Assembly (NCBI RefSeq): GCF_049959315.1
Contig: NZ_CP188201.1
DNA from: Serratia proteamaculans_D
Lineage (GTDB): Bacteria; Pseudomonadota; Gammaproteobacteria; Enterobacterales; Enterobacteriaceae
Reading direction: 5' to 3' (one strand)
Length of the DNA stretch: 64,000 nucleotides
The notes below the pieces were generated by a model. It worked only from the letters and a program-made list of their open reading frames with translations. It had not been told where the DNA came from and did not search any database. The first letter of the stretch is position 1, and every line of letters begins with the position of its first letter. Made by a program: the position numbers and the translations under genes. Below are positions 47,575 to 56,798 of the stretch, piece after piece.

Positions 47575-48300
47575 TTATTTGCTGATCAGCGTGCCTTCGT
47601 TTTCACCCATCACTACCCGACGCAGCGCACCCGGCTTGTTCATGTTGAATACGCGGATTGGCAGGCCGTGATCGCGAGCCAGCGTAAATGCCGCCAGATC
47701 CATCACTTTCAGCTCACGTTCCAACACGTCCTGATAGGTTATATGCTCGTACAGTGTGGCATCCGGATTTTTAACCGGGTCAGCGGAGTATACACCATCC
47801 ACTTTAGTCGCTTTCAATACCACATCCGCTTCAATCTCGATCCCGCGCAGGCACGCCGCAGAATCGGTGGTGAAGAACGGGTTGCCGGTACCGGCGGAGA
47901 AGATCACCACGCGATTATTACGCAGCAGGCTGATCGCCTCGGCCCAGCTGTAGTTGTCGCACACGCCGTTCAGCGGAATGGCCGACATCAGGCGGGCGTT
48001 CACATAGGCACGGTGCAGTGCATCACGCATAGCCAGGCCGTTCATCACGGTAGCCAGCATTCCCATGTGGTCGCCCACTACGCGGTTCATGCCGGCTTGT
48101 GCCAGGCCCGCGCCGCGGAACAGGTTACCGCCGCCAATAACTACACCGACCTGAATTCCCAGTTCGACCAGCTCTTTAACTTCCTGAGCCATGCGATCCA
48201 AAACGCTAGCGTCGATACCAAAACCTTCTGCGCCTTGCAGGGCTTCGCCACTCAGTTTAAGCAGAATACGCTGATATACGGGTTTTGCATTGGTTGCCAT
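47575..48300 (-). CDS. pyrH: UMP kinase
   Basis: Phosphorylates UMP to UDP; hexameric, activated by GTP and inhibited by UTP. The amino-acid kinase fold shows RILLKLSGEALQG, VVIGGGNLFRGA and the ATP-binding FSAGTGNPFFTTD. 241 residues, as in E. coli. Located between tsf and frr. Confidence 0.97.
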   Translation of the reverse strand: MATNAKPVYQRILLKLSGEALQGAEGFGIDASVLDRMAQEVKELVELGIQVGVVIGGGNLFRGAGLAQAGMNRVVGDHMGMLATVMNGLAMRDALHRAYVNARLMSAIPLNGVCDNYSWAEAISLLRNNRVVIFSAGTGNPFFTTDSAACLRGIEIEADVVLKATKVDGVYSADPVKNPDATLYEHITYQDVLERELKVMDLAAFTLARDHGLPIRVFNMNKPGALRRVVMGENEGTLISK

Positions 48301-48415
48301 GGTGATCTGTCCTAAGAAGCAGTATTAGTATTGGGGATTTCAGCCGATGAAACGCGCCTGTGCTGTGTATCATGCCACAGGGCTTGCCACCGGTGTAATT
48401 CTGGCTGGATAAAAT

Positions 48416-48437
48416 GGAACCGCCAGACGGCGGCCCC
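48416..48437 (-). terminator. tsf terminator
   Basis: On the minus strand a nine-pair stem, GGGGCCGCC with GGCGGTTCC (two G-U pairs), loop GTCT, then ATTTTA. The G-U pairs exist only in minus-strand RNA. It ends the rpsB-tsf operon. Confidence 0.75.
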
Positions 48438-48448
48438 ATTAACAGTCA

Positions 48449-49300
48449 TTAAGACTGCTTGCTCATTGCTGCAACTTCAGCAGCAAAGTCATTCTCAACT
48501 TTAGCGATGCCTTCGCCCACTTCGAAGCGGATGAAGTTAACCACGTCAGCGTTGTGCTCTTTCAGCACCTGGCCAACGGTTTTGCTTGGTTCGATAACGA
48601 AAGGCTGACCGGTCAGGGAAACTTCGCCGGTGAATTTCTTCATGCGGCCTTCAACCATTTTCTCAGCGATTTCTTTCGGCTTGCCAGACTGCATGGCGAT
48701 GTCCAGCTGAACCTGGTACTCTTTTTCTACCACTTCAGCAGACACGTCTTCAGGCTTAACGAATTCAGGCTTGCTTGCCGCAACGTGCATGGCAATTTGC
48801 TTAACCAGCTCTTCGTCAGCACCGGTAGCTGCGATCAGAACGCCGATACGCGCACCGTGCAGGTAGCTACCCAGCACTTCGCCTTCCAGGGAAGCAACGC
48901 GACGGATGTTGATGTTCTCACCGATTTTTGCAACCAGCGCTACACGTTCTTCTTCGAACTGTGCTTTCAACACTTCAACATCAGTGATTTTGCCGGCAAA
49001 AGCAGCATCCAGCACTTTGTCAGCGAATGCCTGGAAACCAGCATCTTTAGCTACGAAGTCAGTCTGGCAGTTAACTTCCAGGATCAGACCGTAGTTGCCT
49101 TCAATCTTGGTTTTGATCACGCCGTCAGCAGCTACGTTGCCTGCTTTTTTCGCCGCTTTGATCGCACCAGATTTACGCATGTTTTCGATTGCCAGCTCGA
49201 TGTCGCCGTTAGACTCAACCAGAGCTTTTTTACAATCCATCATGCCAGCGCCAGTACGCTCGCGCAGTTCTTTTACCAGAGCAGCGGTAATATCAGCCAT
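48449..49300 (-). CDS. tsf: Elongation factor Ts
   Basis: Exchange factor that recharges EF-Tu with GTP. The N-terminal UBA-like domain ADITAALVKELRERTGAGMMDCKKAL (cut: KELRERTGAGMMDCK), the TDFVAKD motif that inserts into EF-Tu, and two core subdomains are present. 283 residues, as in E. coli. Second gene of the rpsB-tsf operon, after a 128-base gap with an attenuating hairpin. Confidence 0.97.
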   Translation of the reverse strand: MADITAALVKELRERTGAGMMDCKKALVESNGDIELAIENMRKSGAIKAAKKAGNVAADGVIKTKIEGNYGLILEVNCQTDFVAKDAGFQAFADKVLDAAFAGKITDVEVLKAQFEEERVALVAKIGENINIRRVASLEGEVLGSYLHGARIGVLIAATGADEELVKQIAMHVAASKPEFVKPEDVSAEVVEKEYQVQLDIAMQSGKPKEIAEKMVEGRMKKFTGEVSLTGQPFVIEPSKTVGQVLKEHNADVVNFIRFEVGEGIAKVENDFAAEVAAMSKQS

Positions 49301-49353
49301 TTCTTTTTCCTCGGTTATCTCACGTGGAGACAGTTCTCATTCAGATAAGCAAA

Positions 49354-49373
49354 GGGGGCCTATAAAGGCCCCC
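49354..49373 (-). terminator. Intercistronic hairpin between rpsB and tsf
   Basis: Seven-base stem GGGGGCC / GGCCCCC with a six-base loop, followed by TTTGC on the minus strand. The tail is weak, so it likely reduces rather than stops transcription into tsf, or protects the rpsB 3' end. Confidence 0.6.
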
Positions 49374-49428
49374 CTAACCAACATATTCAATACCTGGTTA
49401 ATAAGGGCTCAGTGACGAGCTTGCCTTA

Positions 49429-50154
49429 TTATTCAGCTTCTACGAAGCTTTCTTCCGCTTGAACGGCCAGATCTTGAGAACGACCTTCACGGACGGCGGC
49501 AGCAACGGCAGTCAGGTACAATTTGATTGCACGGATTGCATCGTCGTTACCAGGGATGATGAAGTCAACGCCGTCTGGATCGGAGTTGGTATCAACGATA
49601 GAGAATACCGGGATACCCAGGTTGTTGGCTTCTTTGATCGCGATGTGTTCGTGATCAGCATCGATGACGAACAGAGCGTCAGGCAGACCACCCATGTCCT
49701 TGATACCACCCAGGGAGTTTTCCAGCTTGGCCAGTTCGCGAGTACGCATCAGCGCCTCTTTCTTGGTCAGCTTGTCAAAGGTGCCATCTTGAGACTGGAT
49801 TTCCAGATCTTTCAAACGCTTGATTGACTGACGAACGGTTTTCCAGTTAGTCAGCATGCCGCCCAACCAGCGATGGTTCACGAAGAACTGGTCGCAGGTG
49901 TTAGCATATTCTTTTACCGCTTCGCTTGCTGCGCGCTTGGTACCAACGAACAGGATCTTACCTTTACGGGAAGAGATCTTGGTCAGTTCAGCCAGTGCTG
50001 CGTTGGCCATTGGTACGGTTTTTTCCAGGTTGATGATGTGAACCTTGTTACGTGCGCCGAAGATGAAAGGCTTCATTTTCGGGTTCCAGTAACGGGTCTG
50101 GTGACCAAAGTGTACACCGGCCTGGAGCATGTCGCGCATGGAAACAGTTGCCAT
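49429..50154 (-). CDS. rpsB: 30S ribosomal protein S2
   Basis: Essential small-subunit protein that joins last, bound to S1. MRDMLQAGVHFGHQTRYWNPKMKPFIFG (cut: GVHFGHQTRYWNPKM), then RWLGGMLTNWKT and PDALFVIDADHE are universal S2 signatures. 241 residues, as in E. coli. Divergent from map, with a long structured leader upstream. Confidence 0.97.
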   Translation of the reverse strand: MATVSMRDMLQAGVHFGHQTRYWNPKMKPFIFGARNKVHIINLEKTVPMANAALAELTKISSRKGKILFVGTKRAASEAVKEYANTCDQFFVNHRWLGGMLTNWKTVRQSIKRLKDLEIQSQDGTFDKLTKKEALMRTRELAKLENSLGGIKDMGGLPDALFVIDADHEHIAIKEANNLGIPVFSIVDTNSDPDGVDFIIPGNDDAIRAIKLYLTAVAAAVREGRSQDLAVQAEESFVEAE

Positions 50155-50277
50155 GATTAAACCTCTATAGAGTTAGTTGGGGTTATGCCTCCACGTATCC
50201 CATAACGCCGACCCTGGCGGTGATAAATCACCTCAGGGCACCCCGGCGGATGTGCCGATACGTGTGTGTTATTTACA
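50155..50277 (-). promoter_or_regulatory. tff: rpsB leader, S2 autoregulatory element (t44/tff-like RNA)
   Basis: Minus-strand sequence CCGGGGTGCCCTGAGG ... TATGGGATACGTGGAGG ... CATAACCCCAACT just upstream of the rpsB start closely matches the conserved enterobacterial rpsB leader, also found as the small RNA t44 (tff). In E. coli, S2 represses its own operon through this leader. Exact ends are not known. Confidence 0.7.
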
Positions 50278-50510
50278 CAAAGTGAGTGCAGTTAAAGTAT
50301 TTTCGGCCTATTCCGCCATTATCACAAGGAAGATGTGCGGATCTGCCGGCGCGCTTTATACCATAAACCCACCCCAGACACCAACTTTTGTTGCCGGGAA
50401 AAGGCCGGCGAGAAATCAAATTTGGCAGCCTCAGGCCGGGCTGATACCATAAGAGACTGCTTCTTATTTCTTTCTGTTGTCGGCGAGCACGACACCTGCG
50501 GACGAATTTC
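50278..50510. other. Divergent promoter region of rpsB and map
   Basis: The remaining 233 bases between the rpsB leader and map contain no gene. Promoters for both directions are expected but none could be fixed with confidence. In E. coli the same divergent arrangement is found. Confidence 0.45.
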
Positions 50511-51305
50511 ATGGCAATCTCAATTAAAACACCTGATGACATCCAAAAAATGCGCGTGGCCGGCCGACTGGCTGCCGAAGTGCTGGAAATCATTGAGCCG
50601 CACGTCAAACCTGGCGTGACCACCGGCGAACTCGATCGTATCTGTCACGATCACATCACCAACCAGCAGCAGGCGATCTCTGCCTGCCTGGGCTACCACG
50701 GCTTCCCGAAATCCGTGTGTATCTCGGTGAATGAAGTGGTCTGCCACGGCATCCCGAGCGATGACAAAGTTCTGAAAGACGGCGACATCGTTAATATCGA
50801 CGTTACCGTCATCAAAGACGGTTTCCATGGTGACACTTCTAAAATGTTCATCGCCGGCAAACCGACCATTCTGGGCGAGCGCCTGTGCCGCATCACTCAG
50901 GAAAGCCTGTATCTGTCGCTGAAAATGGTGAAGCCGGGTATCCGCCTGCGCACGCTGGGCAAAGAGATCCAGAAATTCGTCGAGGCAGAGAATTTCTCGG
51001 TGGTACGCGAGTACTGCGGCCACGGCATTGGCGAAGTGTTTCACGAGGAACCGCAGGTGCTGCACTATGACGCTGACGACGGCGGCGTGGTGTTGCAGGC
51101 TGGTATGGCCTTCACCATCGAGCCCATGGTCAATGCCGGTGATTACCGCATTCGCACCATGAAAGACGGCTGGACGGTAAAAACCAAGGATCGCAGCTTG
51201 TCGGCGCAGTATGAGCATACTATTGTGGTCACGGATAACGGCTGCGAGATAATGACGTTGCGCAAGGATGACACCATCCCCAACATCATTACGCACGAGA
51301 TGTAA
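50511..51305 (+). CDS. map: Methionine aminopeptidase, type I
   Basis: Removes the initiator methionine from nascent proteins. Metal ligands are at the expected sites: D97 and D108 (NIDVTVIKDGFHGDTS), the histidine in GHGIGEVFHEEPQV, and glutamates in FTIEPMV and EHTIVV. 264 residues, as in E. coli. Divergent from rpsB and followed by glnD. Confidence 0.97.
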   Translation: MAISIKTPDDIQKMRVAGRLAAEVLEIIEPHVKPGVTTGELDRICHDHITNQQQAISACLGYHGFPKSVCISVNEVVCHGIPSDDKVLKDGDIVNIDVTVIKDGFHGDTSKMFIAGKPTILGERLCRITQESLYLSLKMVKPGIRLRTLGKEIQKFVEAENFSVVREYCGHGIGEVFHEEPQVLHYDADDGGVVLQAGMAFTIEPMVNAGDYRIRTMKDGWTVKTKDRSLSAQYEHTIVVTDNGCEIMTLRKDDTIPNIITHEM

Positions 51306-51340
51306 GCGCCGCGGCATTTTGCCGCGCTGCATGATGTCAC

Positions 51341-51365
51341 AGGCCGGCTTTTGCCGGCCTTTTTT
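51341..51365 (+). terminator. map terminator
   Basis: Eight-pair stem AGGCCGGC / GCCGGCCT with loop TTTT and a run of seven T. A smaller hairpin (GCGGCA / TGCCGC, about 51311-51325) precedes it directly after the stop codon. Confidence 0.88.
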
Positions 51366-51379
51366 ATGGGCTGCGTATT

Positions 51380-54058
51380 ATGTCTGAAAACTTTCGCCAA
51401 CAAGACACCTCGGTTATTTCGCCTCAGGCCGTACCGGTGCAGCCTGAATATCCCAACGCCTATGGCGATGAAGAGATTAACTGCATCGCGCTGAAACAAC
51501 GCCTGGAACAGTTCCAATTATGGCTGGCGGCAGCGTTCAACGCCGGTTCCAGCGCCGAAAGCCTGGTGGCGGCCCGCAGCGACTTTATCGACCGCTTGCT
51601 GCGTCGTCTGTGGACCTTCTACGGATTCGAGGATATTCCGGAAACCGCGCTGGTTGCCGTTGGCGGCTATGGCCGTGGCGAGCTGCACCCGCTCTCGGAT
51701 ATTGACGTGCTGGTGCTCAGCCAGCGCCGCCTGAATGAACAGCAATCCCAACGCGTGGGGGAATTTATCACCCTGCTGTGGGATCTGAAGCTGGAAGTCG
51801 GCCACAGTGTGCGAACGCTGGAAGAATGCCTGCTGGAAGGGTTGGCGGACCTGACCGTCGCTACCAATCTGATTGAATCGCGGATGATCTGCGGCGATGT
51901 CGCGCTGTTCCTGCAAATGCAAAAGCATATCTTCAGCGATGGCTTCTGGCCCTCCCCGCAATTTTTCCACGCCAAGGTAGTTGAGCAGCAAGAACGCCAT
52001 CAGCGATACCACGGCACCAGCTACAACCTGGAACCGGATATCAAGAGCAGCCCCGGCGGCCTGCGCGATATTCACACCTTGCTATGGGTGGCGCGTCGTC
52101 ATTTTGGCGCCACCTCGCTGGACGAAATGGTCGGCTTCGGTTTTCTTACCCAGGCCGAGCGCAACGAGCTGAACGAATGCCAGAGCTTCCTGTGGCGTAT
52201 CCGCTTTGCACTGCACCTGGTGCTGCCGCGCTACGACAACCGTTTGCTGTTTGATCGCCAGCTCAACGTGGCACAGTTGCTGCGTTATGAGGGGGAAGGC
52301 AACGAACCGGTTGAACGCATGATGAAGGATTTCTATCGCATGACGCGCCGCGTCGGCGAGCTGAATCATATGCTGCTGCAACTGTTCGACGAGGCCATTC
52401 TGGCGCTGGACGCGACGGAAAAACCGCGCCCGCTGAACGACGATTTCCAACTGCGCGGCGATCTTATCGACCTGCGTGATGAAACGCTGTTTATCCGCCA
52501 GCCGGAATCCATCATGCGGATGTTCTACCTGATGGTACGCAACCGCGAGATCAAAGGTATTTATTCCACCACCGTGCGCCAACTGCGTCATGCGCGCCGC
52601 CATTTGAAACAGCCGCTGTGCACCATTCCTGAGGCGCGCGAACTGTTTATGGCCATACTGCGCCATCCAGGCGCGGTCTCCCGGGCGTTGGTGCCGATGC
52701 ACCGCCACAGCGTGCTGTGGGCCTATATGCCGCAGTGGGGCAAAATCGTCGGGCAAATGCAGTTCGATCTGTTCCATGCCTACACCGTCGACGAACACAC
52801 CATTCGCGTCCTGCAAAAGCTGGAGAGCTTTGCCGATGCCGAAACGCGGCCGCGTCATCCGTTGTGTGTCGAGCTGTATCCGCGCCTGCCGAATCCCGAA
52901 CTGCTACTGCTGGCCGCACTGTTCCACGATATCGCCAAGGGGCGCGGCGGCGACCATTCGATCCTCGGTGCGCAGGACGTGCTGGAATTCGCCGAAGTCC
53001 ATGGGCTGAATTCCCGCGAGGCCCAACTGGTCGCCTGGCTGGTGCGCTGCCATCTGCTGATGTCGGTGACCGCCCAACGCCGCGACATTCAGGATCCGAC
53101 CGTTATTCAGCAGTTCAGCGCCGAAGTGCAGAGCGAAACCCGCCTACGTTATCTGGTCTGCCTGACGGTGGCGGATATCTGCGCTACCAACGAAACCCTG
53201 TGGAACAGTTGGAAACAGAGCCTGTTGCGCGAGTTGTATTTTGCCACCGAAAAACAGCTGCGCCGCGGCATGCAAAACAGCCCGGACCTGCGCGAGCGCG
53301 TGCGTCATCATCGCCTGCAGGCTTTGGCGTTGCTGCGCATGGACAATATCGACGAGGAAGCACTGCACCGCATCTGGAGCCGTTGCCGCGCCGATTACTT
53401 CCTGCGCCATTCGCCCAACCAGTTGGCCTGGCATGCGCGCCATTTGCTGGCCCATGACTCCACCAAGCCGCTGGTGCTGGTCAGCCGACAGGCCACGCGC
53501 GGCGGCACCGAAATTTTCATCTGGAGCCCGGACCGCCCTTACCTGTTTGCCGCCGTGGCCGGTGAGATGGATCGTCGTAACCTTAGCGTACATGACGCGC
53601 AGATCTTCACTAACCGCGACGGCATGGCAATGGATACCTTTATCGTGCTGGAGCCGGACGGCAGCCCGCTGGCCCAGGACCGCCATACGGCGATCCGCCA
53701 CGCACTGTTACAGGCCATTACCCAGCGGGAGTATCAGCCACCGCGGGTACGCCGGCCGTCTTCCAAGCTGCGTCATTTTAGCGTGCCGACCGAAGTCAGC
53801 TTCCTGCCGACCCATACCGACCGCCGCAGCTATCTGGAACTGACCGCACTCGATCAGCCAGGTCTGTTGGCTCGGGTGGGCGAAGTGTTCGCCGATCTCG
53901 GTCTGTCGCTGCACGGCGCTCGCATCTCCACTATCGGCGAGCGGGTTGAGGATTTATTTATTCTGGCCGACAGCGATCGACGCGCCCTTAACCCGGAAAC
54001 TCGCAGAAAGTTGGAACAACGGTTGACAGAGGCCCTCAATCCAAACGATAAAATGTGA
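51380..54058 (+). CDS. glnD: PII uridylyltransferase / uridylyl-removing enzyme
   Basis: Glutamine sensor of the nitrogen system: adds UMP to PII when glutamine is low and removes it when high. Domain order: nucleotidyltransferase with GGYGRGELHPLSDID (residues 95-109, catalytic D107 and D109), the HD hydrolase domain with LFHDIAKGRGGDHS (about 515), and two ACT domains at the C-terminus (FLPTHTDRRSYLELTALDQPGLLARV start of the last; key part LELTALDQPGLLARVGE). 892 residues, E. coli 890. The 3' end contains a promoter candidate for dapD. Confidence 0.96.
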   Translation: MSENFRQQDTSVISPQAVPVQPEYPNAYGDEEINCIALKQRLEQFQLWLAAAFNAGSSAESLVAARSDFIDRLLRRLWTFYGFEDIPETALVAVGGYGRGELHPLSDIDVLVLSQRRLNEQQSQRVGEFITLLWDLKLEVGHSVRTLEECLLEGLADLTVATNLIESRMICGDVALFLQMQKHIFSDGFWPSPQFFHAKVVEQQERHQRYHGTSYNLEPDIKSSPGGLRDIHTLLWVARRHFGATSLDEMVGFGFLTQAERNELNECQSFLWRIRFALHLVLPRYDNRLLFDRQLNVAQLLRYEGEGNEPVERMMKDFYRMTRRVGELNHMLLQLFDEAILALDATEKPRPLNDDFQLRGDLIDLRDETLFIRQPESIMRMFYLMVRNREIKGIYSTTVRQLRHARRHLKQPLCTIPEARELFMAILRHPGAVSRALVPMHRHSVLWAYMPQWGKIVGQMQFDLFHAYTVDEHTIRVLQKLESFADAETRPRHPLCVELYPRLPNPELLLLAALFHDIAKGRGGDHSILGAQDVLEFAEVHGLNSREAQLVAWLVRCHLLMSVTAQRRDIQDPTVIQQFSAEVQSETRLRYLVCLTVADICATNETLWNSWKQSLLRELYFATEKQLRRGMQNSPDLRERVRHHRLQALALLRMDNIDEEALHRIWSRCRADYFLRHSPNQLAWHARHLLAHDSTKPLVLVSRQATRGGTEIFIWSPDRPYLFAAVAGEMDRRNLSVHDAQIFTNRDGMAMDTFIVLEPDGSPLAQDRHTAIRHALLQAITQREYQPPRVRRPSSKLRHFSVPTEVSFLPTHTDRRSYLELTALDQPGLLARVGEVFADLGLSLHGARISTIGERVEDLFILADSDRRALNPETRRKLEQRLTEALNPNDKM
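54023..54052 (+). promoter_or_regulatory. dapD promoter within the glnD 3' end
   Basis: Perfect -35 TTGACA (54023-54028) and -10 GATAAA (54047-54052), 18 bases apart, inside the last codons of glnD, 50 bases before dapD. Confidence 0.5.
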
Positions 54059-54101
54059 TACAAGTAACTTTTTCGTAGACAACATCAGGACAGAGAACAG
54101 C

Positions 54102-54926
54102 ATGCAGCAATTACAAAACGTTATTGAAAACGCCTTCGAACGCCGTGCGGAAATCACCCCGGCGAACGCAGACACCGTAACGCGCGAAGCGGTAAACCAG
54201 GTGATCGCCCTGCTGGACAGCGGCGCCCTGCGCGTTGCCGAGAAGATTGACGGTCAGTGGGTAACGCATCAGTGGCTGAAAAAGGCCGTGCTGCTTTCTT
54301 TCCGCATCAATGACAACAAAGTGATGGACGGTGCCGAAACCCGTTATTACGACAAAGTACCAATGAAATTCGCCGATTACGACGAAGCGCGCTTCCAGAA
54401 AGAAGGCTTCCGCGTGGTGCCACCAGCCACCGTTCGCCAGGGTGCATTCATCGCCCGCAATACCGTACTGATGCCGTCCTACGTGAACATCGGTGCCTAC
54501 GTTGACGAAGGCAGCATGGTGGATACCTGGGCAACCGTCGGCTCTTGCGCGCAGATCGGTAAAAACGTTCACCTGTCCGGCGGCGTCGGCATCGGTGGCG
54601 TACTGGAACCACTGCAGGCCAACCCGACCATCATTGAAGACAACTGCTTTATCGGTGCGCGTTCAGAAGTGGTTGAAGGCGTGATCGTGGAAGAAGGTTC
54701 CGTGATCTCCATGGGTGTGTATCTGGGCCAGAGCACCCGCATTTACGACCGTGAAACCGGCGAAGTGCACTACGGCCGCGTACCGGCCGGTTCGGTAGTG
54801 GTTTCCGGTAACCTGCCGTCCAAAGATGGCTCTTACAGCCTGTATTGCGCGGTGATCGTCAAGAAAGTCGATGCCAAGACGCGTGGTAAAGTCGGCATTA
54901 ATGAGTTATTACGTACCATCGACTAA
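54102..54926 (+). CDS. dapD: 2,3,4,5-tetrahydropyridine-2,6-dicarboxylate N-succinyltransferase
   Basis: Adds succinyl to tetrahydrodipicolinate in the diaminopimelate/lysine pathway, supplying peptidoglycan and lysine. The N-terminal helical domain is followed by a left-handed beta helix of hexapeptide repeats (about residues 100-235) including MVDTWATVGSCAQIGKNVH (cut: DTWATVGSCAQIG) and HLSGGVGIGGVLEP. 274 residues, as in E. coli. A strong terminator follows. Confidence 0.97.
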   Translation: MQQLQNVIENAFERRAEITPANADTVTREAVNQVIALLDSGALRVAEKIDGQWVTHQWLKKAVLLSFRINDNKVMDGAETRYYDKVPMKFADYDEARFQKEGFRVVPPATVRQGAFIARNTVLMPSYVNIGAYVDEGSMVDTWATVGSCAQIGKNVHLSGGVGIGGVLEPLQANPTIIEDNCFIGARSEVVEGVIVEEGSVISMGVYLGQSTRIYDRETGEVHYGRVPAGSVVVSGNLPSKDGSYSLYCAVIVKKVDAKTRGKVGINELLRTID

Positions 54927-54933
54927 AATAGAC

Positions 54934-54962
54934 ATGGCGGGTTAATCACCCGCCATTTTTTT
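54934..54962 (+). terminator. dapD terminator
   Basis: Nine-pair stem ATGGCGGGT / ACCCGCCAT with a five-base loop and seven T residues, eight bases after the dapD stop codon. Confidence 0.9.
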
Positions 54963-55055
54963 ATCTTCATTACGTGAGCTGTCACAGTCTCTGGCGCGGT
55001 TATTCGCCATAATCCCAGACCGTGGAATATAGTCTATTTATAAGGTGGCGCTATT

Positions 55056-55445
55056 ATGTATGACAACCTGAAAAGCTTAGGAATCAATCAACCGGAAGAT
55101 GTCGATCGCTATAGCCTGCGTCAGGAGGCCAATAACGACATTCTTAAGATTTATTTCCGCAAGGATAAAGGCGAATTCTTTGCCAAGAGCGTGAAATTCA
55201 AATATCCGCGCCAGCGCAAAACGGTCGTTGCGGACAATGCCGGCCAGGGTTACAAAGAAATCCACGAAATTAACCCGAACCTACGCTACGTCATTGATGA
55301 ACTGGATCAGCTATGCCAGCGCGATCAGGTGGAAGTCGATCTGAAGCGCAAAATTCTTGATGACCTGCGTCATCTGGAAGGCGTGGTCTCCCACAAGATT
55401 GCCGAGATCGAATCCGATCTGGAAAAACTGACTCGCGGTAAGTAA
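55056..55445 (+). CDS. yaeH: DUF3461 family protein YaeH
   Basis: Conserved cytoplasmic protein of unknown function, 129 residues (E. coli 128). The sequence MYDNLKSLGINQPEDVDRYS and the basic patch FKYPRQRKTVVADNAGQGY are nearly identical to E. coli YaeH; the C-terminal third is a charged helix (about residues 95-128) that may form a coiled coil. AAGGTGG upstream serves as ribosome site. Last gene of the E. coli 4-minute block here. Confidence 0.9.
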   Translation: MYDNLKSLGINQPEDVDRYSLRQEANNDILKIYFRKDKGEFFAKSVKFKYPRQRKTVVADNAGQGYKEIHEINPNLRYVIDELDQLCQRDQVEVDLKRKILDDLRHLEGVVSHKIAEIESDLEKLTRGK

Positions 55446-55474
55446 GAGTTCAGCGAACTAATACTGCAGATTGT

Positions 55475-55498
55475 ACGGGCGCAGCATACTGCGCCCGT
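55475..55498. terminator. Terminator after yaeH
   Basis: Perfect 10-pair stem ACGGGCGCAG / CTGCGCCCGT, loop CATA, with TATTAAT after it. Confidence 0.75.
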
Positions 55499-55505
55499 AT
55501 TAATC

Positions 55506-55525
55506 GGGGCGAATATATTCGCCCC
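55506..55525. terminator. Second palindrome between yaeH and yqcA
   Basis: GGGGCGAATATATTCGCCCC is a perfect 20-base palindrome eight bases after the first hairpin. It lacks a T run on the plus strand. It may act as the end of yqcA transcription from the other side, though the tail there is also poor. Confidence 0.5.
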
Positions 55526-55544
55526 CTATAGGCAACAGGTAATT

Positions 55545-55994
55545 CTATTTCAGCAACGTGCCCCACTTCTCAACCCAAGGGCAAGAAACCACCTCAGGTT
55601 CAGGCTGTTCCATCGCATCGATTTCCAGCACTTCACCCACGCGGGTGGCACCTTGCTCCTGCAGCAACGCATCAAACGCACGCCCGGCACCGCAGAAATT
55701 GTCGTAGCTGCTGTCACCCAGTGCGATCAGCCCATAGCGCAGCTCCGGCTGGTAGCCAACCTGATCTCGGATAGCGTGAAACAGCGGTGCAATGCTGTCC
55801 GGCAAATCACCCTGGCCGGTCGTTGAAGTAATCACCAGCGCGTAGTGCTGACGGTAAAACTGCCAGGCCTCAAGCGTGCCTTCTTCAAACAGTTTGACCT
55901 CATGGCCCTGCTCGCTGAGGATAGTTTCAGCCTCTTCCGCCACCAATAACGAGTTGCCGTAGACCGTTCCCACGAAGATTCCAACCTGAGCCAT
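55545..55994 (-). CDS. yqcA: Flavodoxin YqcA
   Basis: FMN-binding electron carrier, 149 residues, of the short flavodoxin/MioC type. The phosphate-binding loop FVGTVYGNSLLVAEE is at residues 7-21, STTGQGDLPDSI is the second FMN loop and LGDSSYDNFCGAG the third. Equal in length to E. coli YqcA. Third in the yqcC-truC-yqcA set. Its reductase partner is not known from the sequence. Confidence 0.92.
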   Translation of the reverse strand: MAQVGIFVGTVYGNSLLVAEEAETILSEQGHEVKLFEEGTLEAWQFYRQHYALVITSTTGQGDLPDSIAPLFHAIRDQVGYQPELRYGLIALGDSSYDNFCGAGRAFDALLQEQGATRVGEVLEIDAMEQPEPEVVSCPWVEKWGTLLK

Positions 55995-56027
55995 TGCCCC
56001 TACTCCCTTAAATATCTTTGAAAATGA

Positions 56028-56798
56028 TCAGTTATCCTGACCGCTAGCCGAAGGAAACTCAACCCTGGCAAGCTCAGGGAGACTCTCTGTCCAGCCAAAC
56101 TGTGACAAGACTCCCTGCCAGGGTTCATCCCAGCGCGCGGAAATATGCAGCGGCTCACCGGTCACCGGATGATTCAGTTGCAGATGACTGGCGTGCAGCA
56201 TCAGGCGTGGACAGCCAAAATGCTGGGCCATACCCCGGTTCTGGTTCAGGTCGCCGTGTTTGCTGTCGCCAATAATCGGATGGCGGATATGCACCATATG
56301 GCGACGCAACTGGTGCTTGCGGCCATTTTCCGGCTTCAGCTCAACCAGGCTGTAGCGCGCGGTTTCATAACGGCCAATCGCCACCGGCATTTCTACCTGC
56401 GCCAGCGGCCGATAATGAGTGACCGCCGGCTGCGGGCCTTTGTCTTTCGAGGCAAACTTGTCGGCGATCTTGTCCAGCTCTTCCGTCAGCGGATAATCAA
56501 TGGTCGCGCCTTCCAGCACGTAACCACGCACCACCGCGTGGTAGGTTTTCTGCATCTGATGCTGTTCAAACTGCTGCGACAACAACCGCGCTACCTCACT
56601 GGACAGCGCCATCAACAGCACCCCGGAGGTAGGCCGATCGAGGCGATGCACGGTAAACACGTGCTGGCCAATCTGATCGCGTACGGTTTGCATCACAAAC
56701 CGGGTTTCATGGCGGTCCAGCCAACTGCGGTGTACCAACCAGCCGGAAGGCTTGTTCACCGCCACCAAATGCTCATCCTGATAGAGAATCTCAAGCAT
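56028..56798 (-). CDS. truC: tRNA pseudouridine(65) synthase
   Basis: Makes pseudouridine 65 in tRNA-Ile and tRNA-Asp. RluA-family fold with the catalytic HRLDRPTSGVLL (D54), then GRKHQLRRHMVHIRHPIIGD (cut: GRKHQLRRHM). 256 residues, E. coli 260. The start codon overlaps the yqcC stop by one base (TAATG), indicating translational coupling. Confidence 0.94.
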   Translation of the reverse strand: MLEILYQDEHLVAVNKPSGWLVHRSWLDRHETRFVMQTVRDQIGQHVFTVHRLDRPTSGVLLMALSSEVARLLSQQFEQHQMQKTYHAVVRGYVLEGATIDYPLTEELDKIADKFASKDKGPQPAVTHYRPLAQVEMPVAIGRYETARYSLVELKPENGRKHQLRRHMVHIRHPIIGDSKHGDLNQNRGMAQHFGCPRLMLHASHLQLNHPVTGEPLHISARWDEPWQGVLSQFGWTESLPELARVEFPSASGQDN

